Shown here: positions 45,193 to 53,617 of the stretch, one piece after another
Layout of the letters: the number at the start of each line of letters is the position of its first letter
Numbering within the stretch: position 1 is the stretch's first letter
From: Micavibrio aeruginosavorus
GTDB lineage: Bacteria > Pseudomonadota > Alphaproteobacteria > Micavibrionales > Micavibrionaceae
NCBI GenBank assembly: GCA_016432265.1
Contig: CP066681.1
Span: forward strand, 1,948,342 to 2,012,341
Length of the DNA stretch: 64,000 bases
Direction: 5' to 3'
Translations under genes and position numbers: made by a program
Notes under the pieces: generated by a model
What the model was told of the DNA's origin: nothing
The model's input: only the letters and a program-made list of their open reading frames with translations
Database searches by the model: none

Positions 45193-48100
45193 GGCTTTCC
45201 ATTTCCTACCATAAGCGTTCTGCCAAGTCCCCGCGCATATATATCAGGATCATACATTTCCTCTGCGCGAGATGCAGGCGCATGAAACTCCCCGTCAGCA
45301 ATCGCTTGGGCAACGTAAGACAGGTGATAATTTCCAGCCTCCAGCCAATCGGCGTAGAAATTCACGGAATCATGCCGCATCTCCTTAAGGTGAAAACTCC
45401 AGCGACTGTAACCGTAATCGTGCCAATCGCCATGCCTGAACCAGAATGACCCTCCGGCTTCGTCAAAAACCCCTTCCTGAGCATCGACACCGGAAGCCGT
45501 GGCAAGATCACGATTCACGGTCTCAAGGCCTCCCGGCAATGGATCGTGGACAACGACAAAGTTCCTTGCTGTTGGCAAATTCAGGAATAGGTCTACACGC
45601 ACAATATCACCCCGAGAGATTTTCTCCTCCTCTTTGAGAAGAGCCCAGACACCATCCTTCTTAACCGAATATTCGCGATGCAGTTCCATACCCGCATTCA
45701 AGTCCTGATACGCATCAGCCTTTATCGCATATTTCATACGGGTTGCATAATAAAGACGTCCTTGCCCTTCACGATCAATCTCTAGCGTAGCTTGCCGACC
45801 GGAATCTCCATCCTGAATCTCATAGATTAACTTACGTGCTTCATCCCGATAGCTTGAGAAAGAGGCGTCCCCCAGTGATTTTTGATCCAAAGACGTCTTG
45901 ATTTTCATCTGTGGCTGCTCGGATTCATAAGCTTCAGCATAATCAACCAAGGCTGCCATACAAAACATGTTTTCTTGCGTATTTTCCCAATAATCGCGGG
46001 ATCCACGCGATGCCGTAATCGTTCGCACGATTTTGAATGGCTTATCCCCTATCAGGAGGTTTCCTTCCTCAGTGGAAGCGTAATTCATAAAACTGCCCAG
46101 AACGGCGCAATTGTCGCGAAGAGGCGTAGACAAAATCCGGGCATAGCCATTATCGAGCGTTTCGTTGAAGGAAAGCTTCCCGCCGCTTTCCTGACCTGAC
46201 GATAAAATCATATTTGCAACGTCACGCACAATCTCATTCTCAATATTGACTGCCAATGCCGCCTGCATATAATGCGCCTTTCCGAAAAGACTCATATTCT
46301 TGACATGCGTTTCATAGCGCAAGACGTCATCTTTGCTGATTTTACCTGCGTTCGCCAACGCAGCCAGAGCCACAGCCCTGACAGTCGATGTCATGCCTGC
46401 ATCGTAAAACTGTGGGAAAGCCTCCTGTTTAAGAATATTAAGAAGATAATCATGCAGTTTTTTTTCTACATTCTCCGGCACCTGATACCCCGCCTTTGCA
46501 AGCCAACCAAATGCAAGCGCCGTATAGGCGCTCAAGTACGGATCGGCGTACTCGTCCAATGCTTTGAAGTAAGCCATCCCACCGCCAGGCGTTTGATAAT
46601 CGATTGCGGCGTCCAGTGTCTCCTGCGGCAACACCTTGCTTTCTTCCCAAACCAGATCATCGGGAAGATACGAACTCAGTTTTAGATAATGCGAGGCCAT
46701 AACGCCGCGCGTCAATCTCTGTTCCCAGCACGTGTAAGGATAGTCGCGCATATAACGAAAAGCCCCCGATAAATTGGCAATCACACTGGGCGACAACACG
46801 ACCTCAACGCCGCCTTCATCTGTATATATGTGGTCAGGGAATCTAATAATTTCCTGAATCTTTGGGTCGACTGTGCTGCCGTAATTGGCAGACACATCGA
46901 TCACACGACTCTTGTATACAGGCAATTCATATGCCAGCGCATCGCTATCGGTTCCGTCAGCAGCTGTAACGGTAAAATGTATCACCCCCTCTTGTACTTC
47001 GCGGCTGGCAGGCAAGATCGCCGCATGCAAGGGAAGATATATGACGGCGCGTTTGTATGGCTCAAGAGATACTTCCTCTACTTTACCTGCCTCAGCTTCT
47101 TTCTCAATATCCCCATCTGCCTCTATTGATACCCGGATGGTGCGGGTCGCGTCCGTCCTGTTCATAACGCTAAATCCAGCAGAAAAACTATCGCCTTCCC
47201 GAACCTGATTTGGCATGACAGGGCGGATCTCTGTCGGGCGATTAACCTTGAAAGCACCCTCCCCCAAGCCCATGCGCTCGCCCGGAGTTACCGCGAGAAC
47301 CAGAACACGCCACCCGGTCAGATTATCAGGCGCCTTAAACTCGATCCGGGCATTGCCATCGGCATCAGTCGGCAAACCGGGATTCCAGTAGCTGACATAT
47401 TTAAACAATGTGCGCATATCCACATCGACACCGCCATCACCGCCGGGATTTGCCCCTTTCTTTTCGAACTTCTGGCGCCCTGTCAGCCGCATCATCAAGC
47501 TGTAATTCCGCAGATCCAAAGACTCCAGATTATAGAATCCCCTATAAGGGTCATAAGCATTCCTTCCCCCGTTGATCAGATCAAAAACCGCCTCGTCAAC
47601 TACAGCCACCGTAAGTTCTACGGGTTCCTTTGCCTCCTGTTCCAAACGTGGCTGCGCATGGATATTCACCTGCACCTTATCGCGCGGGCGGTAAACTTCC
47701 TGAGCCCCCTTGACATCAATCTGCATTTCCTTAACCGGATCTCGTACCGGAACCGTGACATAGCCCATACGGAAAGCGGGTTTGCCCATGTCAATTTGAC
47801 CTTCTTCAGCAGGAGCCGCCTCTACCCTTGGCGACATGACGATGACAGAAAGATAGTAACCGGGCATATAATCAGGCTTCACAGGGAACTCAATCGTAGG
47901 CGCGCTTCCTTCCAGAGTCGTTACAAAAGAATCCATAACGCCGTAACGCTCTATAGTCACCAGCGCCTTAGCTCCCGGATACGGGTTCTTAATCAAGTAG
48001 CGCGCAGTATCGCCAATTCTGTACTCGCCTTTCTCGGGAACAATCGGCAACGCTGTGTCCCCCTCCGTATTCCATTGCACATAATCATCCCCCGTCACCC

Positions 48101-51047
48101 ACAAACCCTGCGTTGTTCTGTGCCCCCTGCCTGCACTATCAACAATCTGCGCAACAGCACGGTAAGTGCCTCCCTTCTCAGGTAGAAAATTACACTCCTG
48201 CGGCTCAACCTTTGAGACATGCTCACACACATCTATTGGCTGCCATTCCGTTGTTATATCGGAAAGATAGGCATTGCCCGCACCCTTAACGCGCGCCGTG
48301 TGGACGATCTCTTTCTCAAAAGAAACTTTGACTGAAGTCCCTGCCGCAGGCTGCCCTTTGTCATTCAGAACTAAAACAGGCAGAGTCACAGGTTTGTTAG
48401 CCTCATAAACCCATTGTGATGATTTGATTCCAACCAGCCTATCGACTCCGAAATAATCAGCCTGCGCCGTTGCTGCCACCGATTTGCCCCGGTCGTCTTG
48501 AACGGAAGCCTCCAGAGAAAGTTTACCGTAAGCAATTTTCAACTCTGGCAGGTGAAGAACAGTTTTCCATTCCCCCTGATCATCAAGAGCCTCGCTTTTT
48601 TGAAATATCTGTTCACTATCCCTTCCGTCTTGAAAGCTGTCAAAACGGAAACCTTGTGCTAAAGGATGATCCGGCTCATACCACCATTGACTGGTTACAA
48701 GCGCGGTAACTCTGATAGCGGCATCTGTATAAGCGCCGCCAGCATGCATCTTCGCGTCAGCCAGAATTTCAACGTCATCACCCGCCTTGAAGCGATCACC
48801 GCTCATGTGCGCCGAAACCCGGAAAGGGGCTGGCGTAAAATCACTGACCAGCACACTTAGTGGGTACAAATAAACCGGTTCTTCGTTGGGGGATTTGAGA
48901 CCTAGCTTGAATTCGTACCACCCTACCGCCCCTTTCTTCGGAACTGAATATTCTCCTGTCAGGGCGCCAAATTCACTGAGGGTCACATTATCCTGCGTCA
49001 GAACTACCTTGCCGGCCGGGTCTGTCAGCTCAAGGCTGTATGTCACATCCCGTGGCGGCGCGACCAAGGTTTGATTATTGTGATCACGCACAAATATTTT
49101 GTATTGGATAGTGTCTCCAGTGCGGTAAACACCTTGTGCTGTCATCCCCCAACTGCTGACATGGCCGTACTTCTTGCGGTTTACAGCCCATATGGTTTCA
49201 TTTGACGCTCGCCACGTGTCTATATAAAAATCATAAGACAGCGGCAACAAGGCCATATCCTCCCCTTTATCGACCCTGATAAAAAGCCTTGCATCGCTAT
49301 CGCGCCACGAATTGGTAAGAACCAGATCAGGATCGACCTGAGCAAGGCCAGGCAGTTTAGCCATGCCGTCCTTATCCGTTTTCACCACGGCATAAGGCGT
49401 ATCCGGTAAAGATAAATCCGATAGCTCATCTTTATAAAGAGTTACCGTCGCTCCCTCCACTGGCTGGCCGGTAGAAAAATCAACAACCCAAAGCAAGGAT
49501 TCATAGTGGCCCATCTTGGCATGCACGTGATAAGGGGTGACCTGCGCAAAAAGACGCCGCGACTCTGGGCCATATGCGGAAACCTCCGGTTCGGTAGCGA
49601 CATGGCCGTACAAAATACCGGGTTTCCCGCCAAGCATCTCACGCACGCCGAAAGGCACGGCAAACTGAACATCTTCAGGGGAAGGCACCGTGCGGGCATA
49701 AGACTGCCCTGTTTGAACCCCCAAGGCATTCAACCGTGTGTAGTTGAATTGATATGAAGCCAGATTGTTCACATAAAACGGCAGATCGCTGTCTACCTGT
49801 TTTTCAAGAACAACTTCTTTATAAGGCGCTTCAAAATTCGGAGGCCTGTGACTCGTAGAAAAGGACATCACCACAGGTTTCATCAGCGTACGGCCGAATT
49901 CATCCTGCATCCCCTCATTCACATTCCTGCCCACCATCTGCGCGATCATCGCCCCGATTCCCGGCCTCTTGCCGGGTACCATCAAACTATAGGATTGCGC
50001 TGCCTTGAGCCCTACAGGGAATCCAACATAATAATAACGGCCTTTTTCATGCGGATAACCAAGGTACGACCAATCGCGGTTCTCATCGCCCCAAGGATTA
50101 TAGTTGTTACGCCCCCCTGAGAGATCTGGTGACAGGTTTATATTTTCCTTAACTTCTGAACGCAATATTGGGGCCGTAAACGCCAGGGAAACCGGGCGCA
50201 ACGGATGACACAACTGGCCGGCTGTTTGATCCTTTCCAACCTCAATCAGAATTTCAACATTATTGATGTTCGTGCACCGCACCCCAACAAAGCGAAAATC
50301 GGGATACGTATCGAAAACCACAATATCCCTGTCCGTTACGCTGGCTTCCGGCCCTTCAGTTGAGATCAACCCCGGCTCCATTCTCAAGGACAAACGGCTA
50401 TCCTCCGGCAAGTCCCGCGCAGGTTCCACCAACCATGTGCGACGCGCCACAGCGTTACCCGCGATTACAGGAGCTTCAGCCTCCATCTCATCTGGCCGTA
50501 TATCGACAGCCTGTCTCAAAGGCTTGCCAGATGACATTTGAAAAAACAGATGTTTCCTTACCGATTGCTCGGTCACAGCCTGATTGAAGACAATGCGTAT
50601 AACCGGATGGGCAGCCCCACGCCACGTATGGAAGTTATAATAGCTGATCTCCGGACGCTGCGTGACAAAGCCGTGACGGTAGCCCTGGGCAAGGGAAGCG
50701 CCATCCAGTGCCCTGATAGTCTGATCAAAGCTTAGCTCATAGCGCGTTGAAGGCTTTAAAGAATCCTCATCATCCAGGTTGCAGGCCAGTGTCGCCGTAT
50801 TGATCCAGCGCCAGTCGCAGTCCAGCTCTGGCTTAACGATCACGCCCAGCTCTTCCGCCTTGCGCTCCATTCGTCCCAAAGGAACGATCGGGCGATTAAA
50901 CTCCACCACAATCTGACGGGCTGCAGGCACATCCTCGCCTTGTGGCGTAACACGTACGATCTCCACAGCCTGCCTGTTTTGCGCCCACGCCGGGCCAGAA
51001 AGGGTGAAAAGCACAATCGCCAGTAACAGAATAAAGGGGATCCGCAT
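45189..51047 (-). CDS. Bacterial alpha-2-macroglobulin (YfhM-like), thioester-containing
   Basis: A 1952-residue protein with a cleavable signal peptide (FILLLAIVLFTLSGPAWAQ). MG-type beta domains are followed by the thioester motif CWEQ (1440-1443) in YPYTCWEQRLTRG, then the helical thioester domain and a C-terminal receptor-like domain. Such proteins trap attacking proteases by covalent linkage. E. coli YfhM is a lipoprotein of about 1650 residues; this one has a type I signal without lipobox and is longer, so it may be free in the periplasm. ATG 51047 is preferred to TTG 51053. It is first in the operon with pbpC. Confidence 0.94.
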   Translation of the reverse strand: MRIPFILLLAIVLFTLSGPAWAQNRQAVEIVRVTPQGEDVPAARQIVVEFNRPIVPLGRMERKAEELGVIVKPELDCDWRWINTATLACNLDDEDSLKPSTRYELSFDQTIRALDGASLAQGYRHGFVTQRPEISYYNFHTWRGAAHPVIRIVFNQAVTEQSVRKHLFFQMSSGKPLRQAVDIRPDEMEAEAPVIAGNAVARRTWLVEPARDLPEDSRLSLRMEPGLISTEGPEASVTDRDIVVFDTYPDFRFVGVRCTNINNVEILIEVGKDQTAGQLCHPLRPVSLAFTAPILRSEVKENINLSPDLSGGRNNYNPWGDENRDWSYLGYPHEKGRYYYVGFPVGLKAAQSYSLMVPGKRPGIGAMIAQMVGRNVNEGMQDEFGRTLMKPVVMSFSTSHRPPNFEAPYKEVVLEKQVDSDLPFYVNNLASYQFNYTRLNALGVQTGQSYARTVPSPEDVQFAVPFGVREMLGGKPGILYGHVATEPEVSAYGPESRRLFAQVTPYHVHAKMGHYESLLWVVDFSTGQPVEGATVTLYKDELSDLSLPDTPYAVVKTDKDGMAKLPGLAQVDPDLVLTNSWRDSDARLFIRVDKGEDMALLPLSYDFYIDTWRASNETIWAVNRKKYGHVSSWGMTAQGVYRTGDTIQYKIFVRDHNNQTLVAPPRDVTYSLELTDPAGKVVLTQDNVTLSEFGALTGEYSVPKKGAVGWYEFKLGLKSPNEEPVYLYPLSVLVSDFTPAPFRVSAHMSGDRFKAGDDVEILADAKMHAGGAYTDAAIRVTALVTSQWWYEPDHPLAQGFRFDSFQDGRDSEQIFQKSEALDDQGEWKTVLHLPELKIAYGKLSLEASVQDDRGKSVAATAQADYFGVDRLVGIKSSQWVYEANKPVTLPVLVLNDKGQPAAGTSVKVSFEKEIVHTARVKGAGNAYLSDITTEWQPIDVCEHVSKVEPQECNFLPEKGGTYRAVAQIVDSAGRGHRTTQGLWVTGDDYVQWNTEGDTALPIVPEKGEYRIGDTARYLIKNPYPGAKALVTIERYGVMDSFVTTLEGSAPTIEFPVKPDYMPGYYLSVIVMSPRVEAAPAEEGQIDMGKPAFRMGYVTVPVRDPVKEMQIDVKGAQEVYRPRDKVQVNIHAQPRLEQEAKEPVELTVAVVDEAVFDLINGGRNAYDPYRGFYNLESLDLRNYSLMMRLTGRQKFEKKGANPGGDGGVDVDMRTLFKYVSYWNPGLPTDADGNARIEFKAPDNLTGWRVLVLAVTPGERMGLGEGAFKVNRPTEIRPVMPNQVREGDSFSAGFSVMNRTDATRTIRVSIEADGDIEKEAEAGKVEEVSLEPYKRAVIYLPLHAAILPASREVQEGVIHFTVTAADGTDSDALAYELPVYKSRVIDVSANYGSTVDPKIQEIIRFPDHIYTDEGGVEVVLSPSVIANLSGAFRYMRDYPYTCWEQRLTRGVMASHYLKLSSYLPDDLVWEESKVLPQETLDAAIDYQTPGGGMAYFKALDEYADPYLSAYTALAFGWLAKAGYQVPENVEKKLHDYLLNILKQEAFPQFYDAGMTSTVRAVALAALANAGKISKDDVLRYETHVKNMSLFGKAHYMQAALAVNIENEIVRDVANMILSSGQESGGKLSFNETLDNGYARILSTPLRDNCAVLGSFMNYASTEEGNLLIGDKPFKIVRTITASRGSRDYWENTQENMFCMAALVDYAEAYESEQPQMKIKTSLDQKSLGDASFSSYRDEARKLIYEIQDGDSGRQATLEIDREGQGRLYYATRMKYAIKADAYQDLNAGMELHREYSVKKDGVWALLKEEEKISRGDIVRVDLFLNLPTARNFVVVHDPLPGGLETVNRDLATASGVDAQEGVFDEAGGSFWFRHGDWHDYGYSRWSFHLKEMRHDSVNFYADWLEAGNYHLSYVAQAIADGEFHAPASRAEEMYDPDIYARGLGRTLMVGNGKP

Positions 51048-51102
51048 GACCAAACCGCCTAGCTATAGGGAATGAAAGCCATTCTATTGCCAAACCCGGC
51101 AA

Positions 51103-51139
51103 AGAAAAAGCCCTCCGGCGTGAAACCGGAGGACTTTTC
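51103..51139. terminator. Rho-independent terminator after the HU-like gene
   Basis: CCTCCGG (51112-51118) pairs with CCGGAGG (51126-51132). The outer AGTC/GACT-like bases and A/T runs extend the stem. On the minus strand the stem is followed by GCTTTTTCTTT, a good U tract, so it ends HU transcription. Confidence 0.8.
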
Positions 51140-51159
51140 AAGAACAATCGGAAAAGCGA

Positions 51160-51510
51160 TTATACGCCTACTGTTTCTTTCAGTTCTTTGGCTGCACGGA
51201 AGTTGATTTTCTTCTTCGCAGGAATTTTGATGGCTTCGCCGGTGCGCGGGTTGCGGCCCATGCGGGCAGCGCGTTTGCGCACTTGCAGAATACCCAGGCC
51301 AGCCATACGGATGCGGTTGCCTTTTTTCAGGTTTTTGCCCAAATGAACGATCAGATCTTCCATCAGAGCATTTACTTGCTTCTTCGACAGTTCGTGCTTG
51401 TCAGCCAGATCGGAACCGATCTGTTTCAGCGTAACGGTCGGAGCCGTTGCCTTCGCCGTTGCTGTTTTAGCTTTTGCCGGAGCTTTCGCTTTTGCTTTTG
51501 CAGTCGCCAT
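51160..51510 (-). CDS. HU-family DNA-binding protein with Lys/Ala-rich N-terminal tail
   Basis: A 116-residue nucleoid protein. A tail of about 27 residues (KAKAKAPAKAKTATAKATAP) precedes an HU fold (LTKK-like LSKKQVNALMEDLIVHL, GLGILQVRKRAARMGRNPRT with the DNA-binding arm, and INFRAAKELKETV). Ordinary HU has about 90 residues; the histone-H1-like tail is seen in some HU variants and could bind DNA non-specifically or be regulated by modification. The gene stands alone with its own terminator. Confidence 0.93.
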   Translation of the reverse strand: MATAKAKAKAPAKAKTATAKATAPTVTLKQIGSDLADKHELSKKQVNALMEDLIVHLGKNLKKGNRIRMAGLGILQVRKRAARMGRNPRTGEAIKIPAKKKINFRAAKELKETVGV

Positions 51511-51656
51511 GATTCAACTTCCTTGAGTTAGATATCATTGTTGAACGAACAGCCCACCCCTCATAAAGCCGCATGAACAGCGGCGAATCGCGATGTGCTG
51601 TATTGATACGCAAACAATGGTACGAGTCGCAGCGCTTGTCGAGAGGCTTTTTTGCA

Positions 51657-51691
51657 AAAACCCCTGTAAAACGACGTTTTTGCGGGGTTTT
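51657..51691. repeat. 35-bp imperfect palindrome between HU and AI-2E permease genes
   Basis: AAAACCCC...AAAACG and CGTTTT...GGGGTTTT pair around a single central A with only three mismatched pairs. It lies between two divergent genes, so a simple 3' terminator does not fit. It might be an operator, or an attenuator in the permease or HU leader. Confidence 0.55.
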
Positions 51692-51798
51692 CCACATTTT
51701 TCGTAGAAAAACTCCCTAAATCAGACGAATGAACCGCTTTTGTACACTCCAAAAACCCGCTATTCTGGCTGTGTTTTGCAAACCCAAAGAGAATCACT

Positions 51799-52914
51799 AT
51801 GAAAATCGGCAGCCTCGACAGAATCTCGATATACCGCATGGCCACGGTCATGACCGCCCTGGCGGCCCTGACCATCCTGAGTATCATCGTCATCACCCCG
51901 TTCGTTCCAGCTATCCTGTTGGCGGTGATTTTTGCCTTGTCGGCATGGCCCGCATACAGTTGGCTGGAGAAGAAACTTAAGGGCCGCAGAGGGTTGGCCG
52001 CTGGACTCATGACATTGATTTTGGCCCTTTGTTTTATCCTTCCCTTGATGTTTCTGGCCTCCAGCCTTGCCGACAACTTTGCCTGGATCAGCAATAATAT
52101 ACTGAATCTGGTGCAAAACCCGCCTCAGCAGCCTCCGGCATGGCTGGCGACCCTTCCCCATGTCGGCCCTCACATCATTGAGAAATGGGGTGCTTACGTG
52201 CAGGATACCGATGCTCTGACATCTCTGCTGGTCAAGCAAACCGCGCCTGCAACCAGAGGCGTGGCCGGCGTGGCGGGCACTTTTGGCCGGGGCGCGATCG
52301 ACCTCTCCCTTGGTGTGCTGATCGCCTTCTTTCTGTTCAGGAACGGCGTGGAAGCCGCAGAGCGCCTGAGCATACTGATCGGGAAATTTCTCGGCCCCCG
52401 CGGCCAACACCTGCTGAAAGTGTCCAAAAGCACCATGATCGGGGTAGTTTACGGCATGATGGGCACTGCTGTGGCGCAAGGCACGCTCTCAGCCATCGGC
52501 TTCATGATTGCCGGCGTTCCAGCGCCTATATTTCTTGGTTTCGTAACTTTCATCCTTTCGTTCCTGCCGCTGGGCGCGCCACTGATCTGGGTACCGGCTA
52601 CAATCTGGCTGTTTGCCGAAGGTCATACCGGCATGGGTATCTTCATGGGCTTGTGGGGGCTGCTGGCTGTCAGCTCAATCGACAATATTATACGGCCTTA
52701 TTTCATCAGTCTGGGCAGCAACCTGCCGCTTCTGGTGACCCTGTTGGGTGTGTTCGGTGGAATTATCGCCTTCGGCTTTATCGGCCTTTTTATCGGCCCC
52801 ACACTCCTCGCAGTGGCATATACCCTTATAATAGAGTGGAGCTATACAGAGAAGAATCCAACCCCGGCAAATAAAGCAGGGGAAGCGCCACCCTCTGCCT
52901 CCTTGGGATCATGA
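51799..52914 (+). CDS. AI-2E family (PerM/TqsA-like) membrane protein
   Basis: A 371-residue polytopic protein with about eight membrane segments. The family's C-terminal pattern is visible (FILSFLPLGAPLIWVPATIW, then IDNIIRPYFIS and FGGIIAFGFIGLFIGPTLLA). Members export varied solutes including AI-2 or act as sodium/proton antiporters; the substrate here is unknown. The gene is divergent from the HU-like gene. It ends in a low-complexity cytoplasmic tail (PANKAGEAPPSASLGS). Confidence 0.88.
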   Translation: MKIGSLDRISIYRMATVMTALAALTILSIIVITPFVPAILLAVIFALSAWPAYSWLEKKLKGRRGLAAGLMTLILALCFILPLMFLASSLADNFAWISNNILNLVQNPPQQPPAWLATLPHVGPHIIEKWGAYVQDTDALTSLLVKQTAPATRGVAGVAGTFGRGAIDLSLGVLIAFFLFRNGVEAAERLSILIGKFLGPRGQHLLKVSKSTMIGVVYGMMGTAVAQGTLSAIGFMIAGVPAPIFLGFVTFILSFLPLGAPLIWVPATIWLFAEGHTGMGIFMGLWGLLAVSSIDNIIRPYFISLGSNLPLLVTLLGVFGGIIAFGFIGLFIGPTLLAVAYTLIIEWSYTEKNPTPANKAGEAPPSASLGS

Positions 52915-52978
52915 TATTGATATAGCCTTGGTTGCTGCGCGCCCTGTTCCCGATGCAGCGCAGACTGATCAGGTTTTC

Positions 52979-53278
52979 TTATTTTTTCTGGCGCAGACCC
53001 TGCACTGCCAATAACAGCAAGCATACCGCTACCAACCACGACATGATGGCCAACCCCCACGCCTTGAGTTCACCGTGCTTGGTGAAATCAGCTTGGCCAA
53101 GTAAATCAAATGCGCTCAAAAATCCCAACTGGATTTCCATCATGGCTAAAGTCAACGACAAGTAGGGATGGCGGACAAACAAGTCTATCGCCTGACGCCC
53201 AACGCCGCGCTTGATAGCCGGTAAGGCTGGCGGCGGCTCGGCCGCGGCTCCAACCTCGTCAGTGAATTTCTTATCCAT
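52979..53278 (-). CDS. Hypothetical small membrane protein, 99 aa
   Basis: I do not recognise this family. The protein has a proline/alanine-rich cytoplasmic start (AAAEPPPALPAIKRG), then two hydrophobic segments (YLSLTLAMMEIQLGFLSAFDLL and AIMSWLVAVCLLLLAVQGL), and ends QKK. Codon use is like the neighbours. It is convergent with the AI-2E-family gene and sits upstream of the tRNA on the other side. Confidence 0.55.
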   Translation of the reverse strand: MDKKFTDEVGAAAEPPPALPAIKRGVGRQAIDLFVRHPYLSLTLAMMEIQLGFLSAFDLLGQADFTKHGELKAWGLAIMSWLVAVCLLLLAVQGLRQKK

Positions 53279-53423
53279 CAGACAGTCCTAATATAAGGCA
53301 TGCCCCCTGCATACCTTTCTGCGCCTTTATATACTAAAAGGCGTCTTTAACAATGATAAGAGGTTTTAATGGCAGTGTCACGCCAAGGCGAAAATTATGA
53401 CCGCATAATATAATTATAAGATA

Positions 53424-53508
53424 TGGTGCCCCTGGTCGGACTCGAACCAACACTCCTCTCGGAACCGCATTTTGAGTGCGGCGCGTCTACCAATTTCACC
53501 ACAGGGGC
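53424..53508 (-). tRNA. tRNA-Leu (CAA)
   Basis: The minus strand folds as a class II tRNA. The acceptor stem is GCCCCTG/CAGGGGC, the D-arm contains GGTAGACGC, and the anticodon stem CCGCA/TGCGG holds the loop CTCAAAA (anticodon CAA, reading UUG). A long variable arm (TTCCGAGAGGAGTG), the T-loop TTCGAGTCC and an encoded CCA end are present. Confidence 0.95.
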
Positions 53509-53617
53509 ACTGGGCGGATAGCCAACGGAAGTAGTTATAATAAGTCTGCCCTAAAATTCAAGCCCCCTCATCGGGGGATTAAAAATCGCGGAAATCCGCA
53601 TTTTTTCGGGTGGATAT

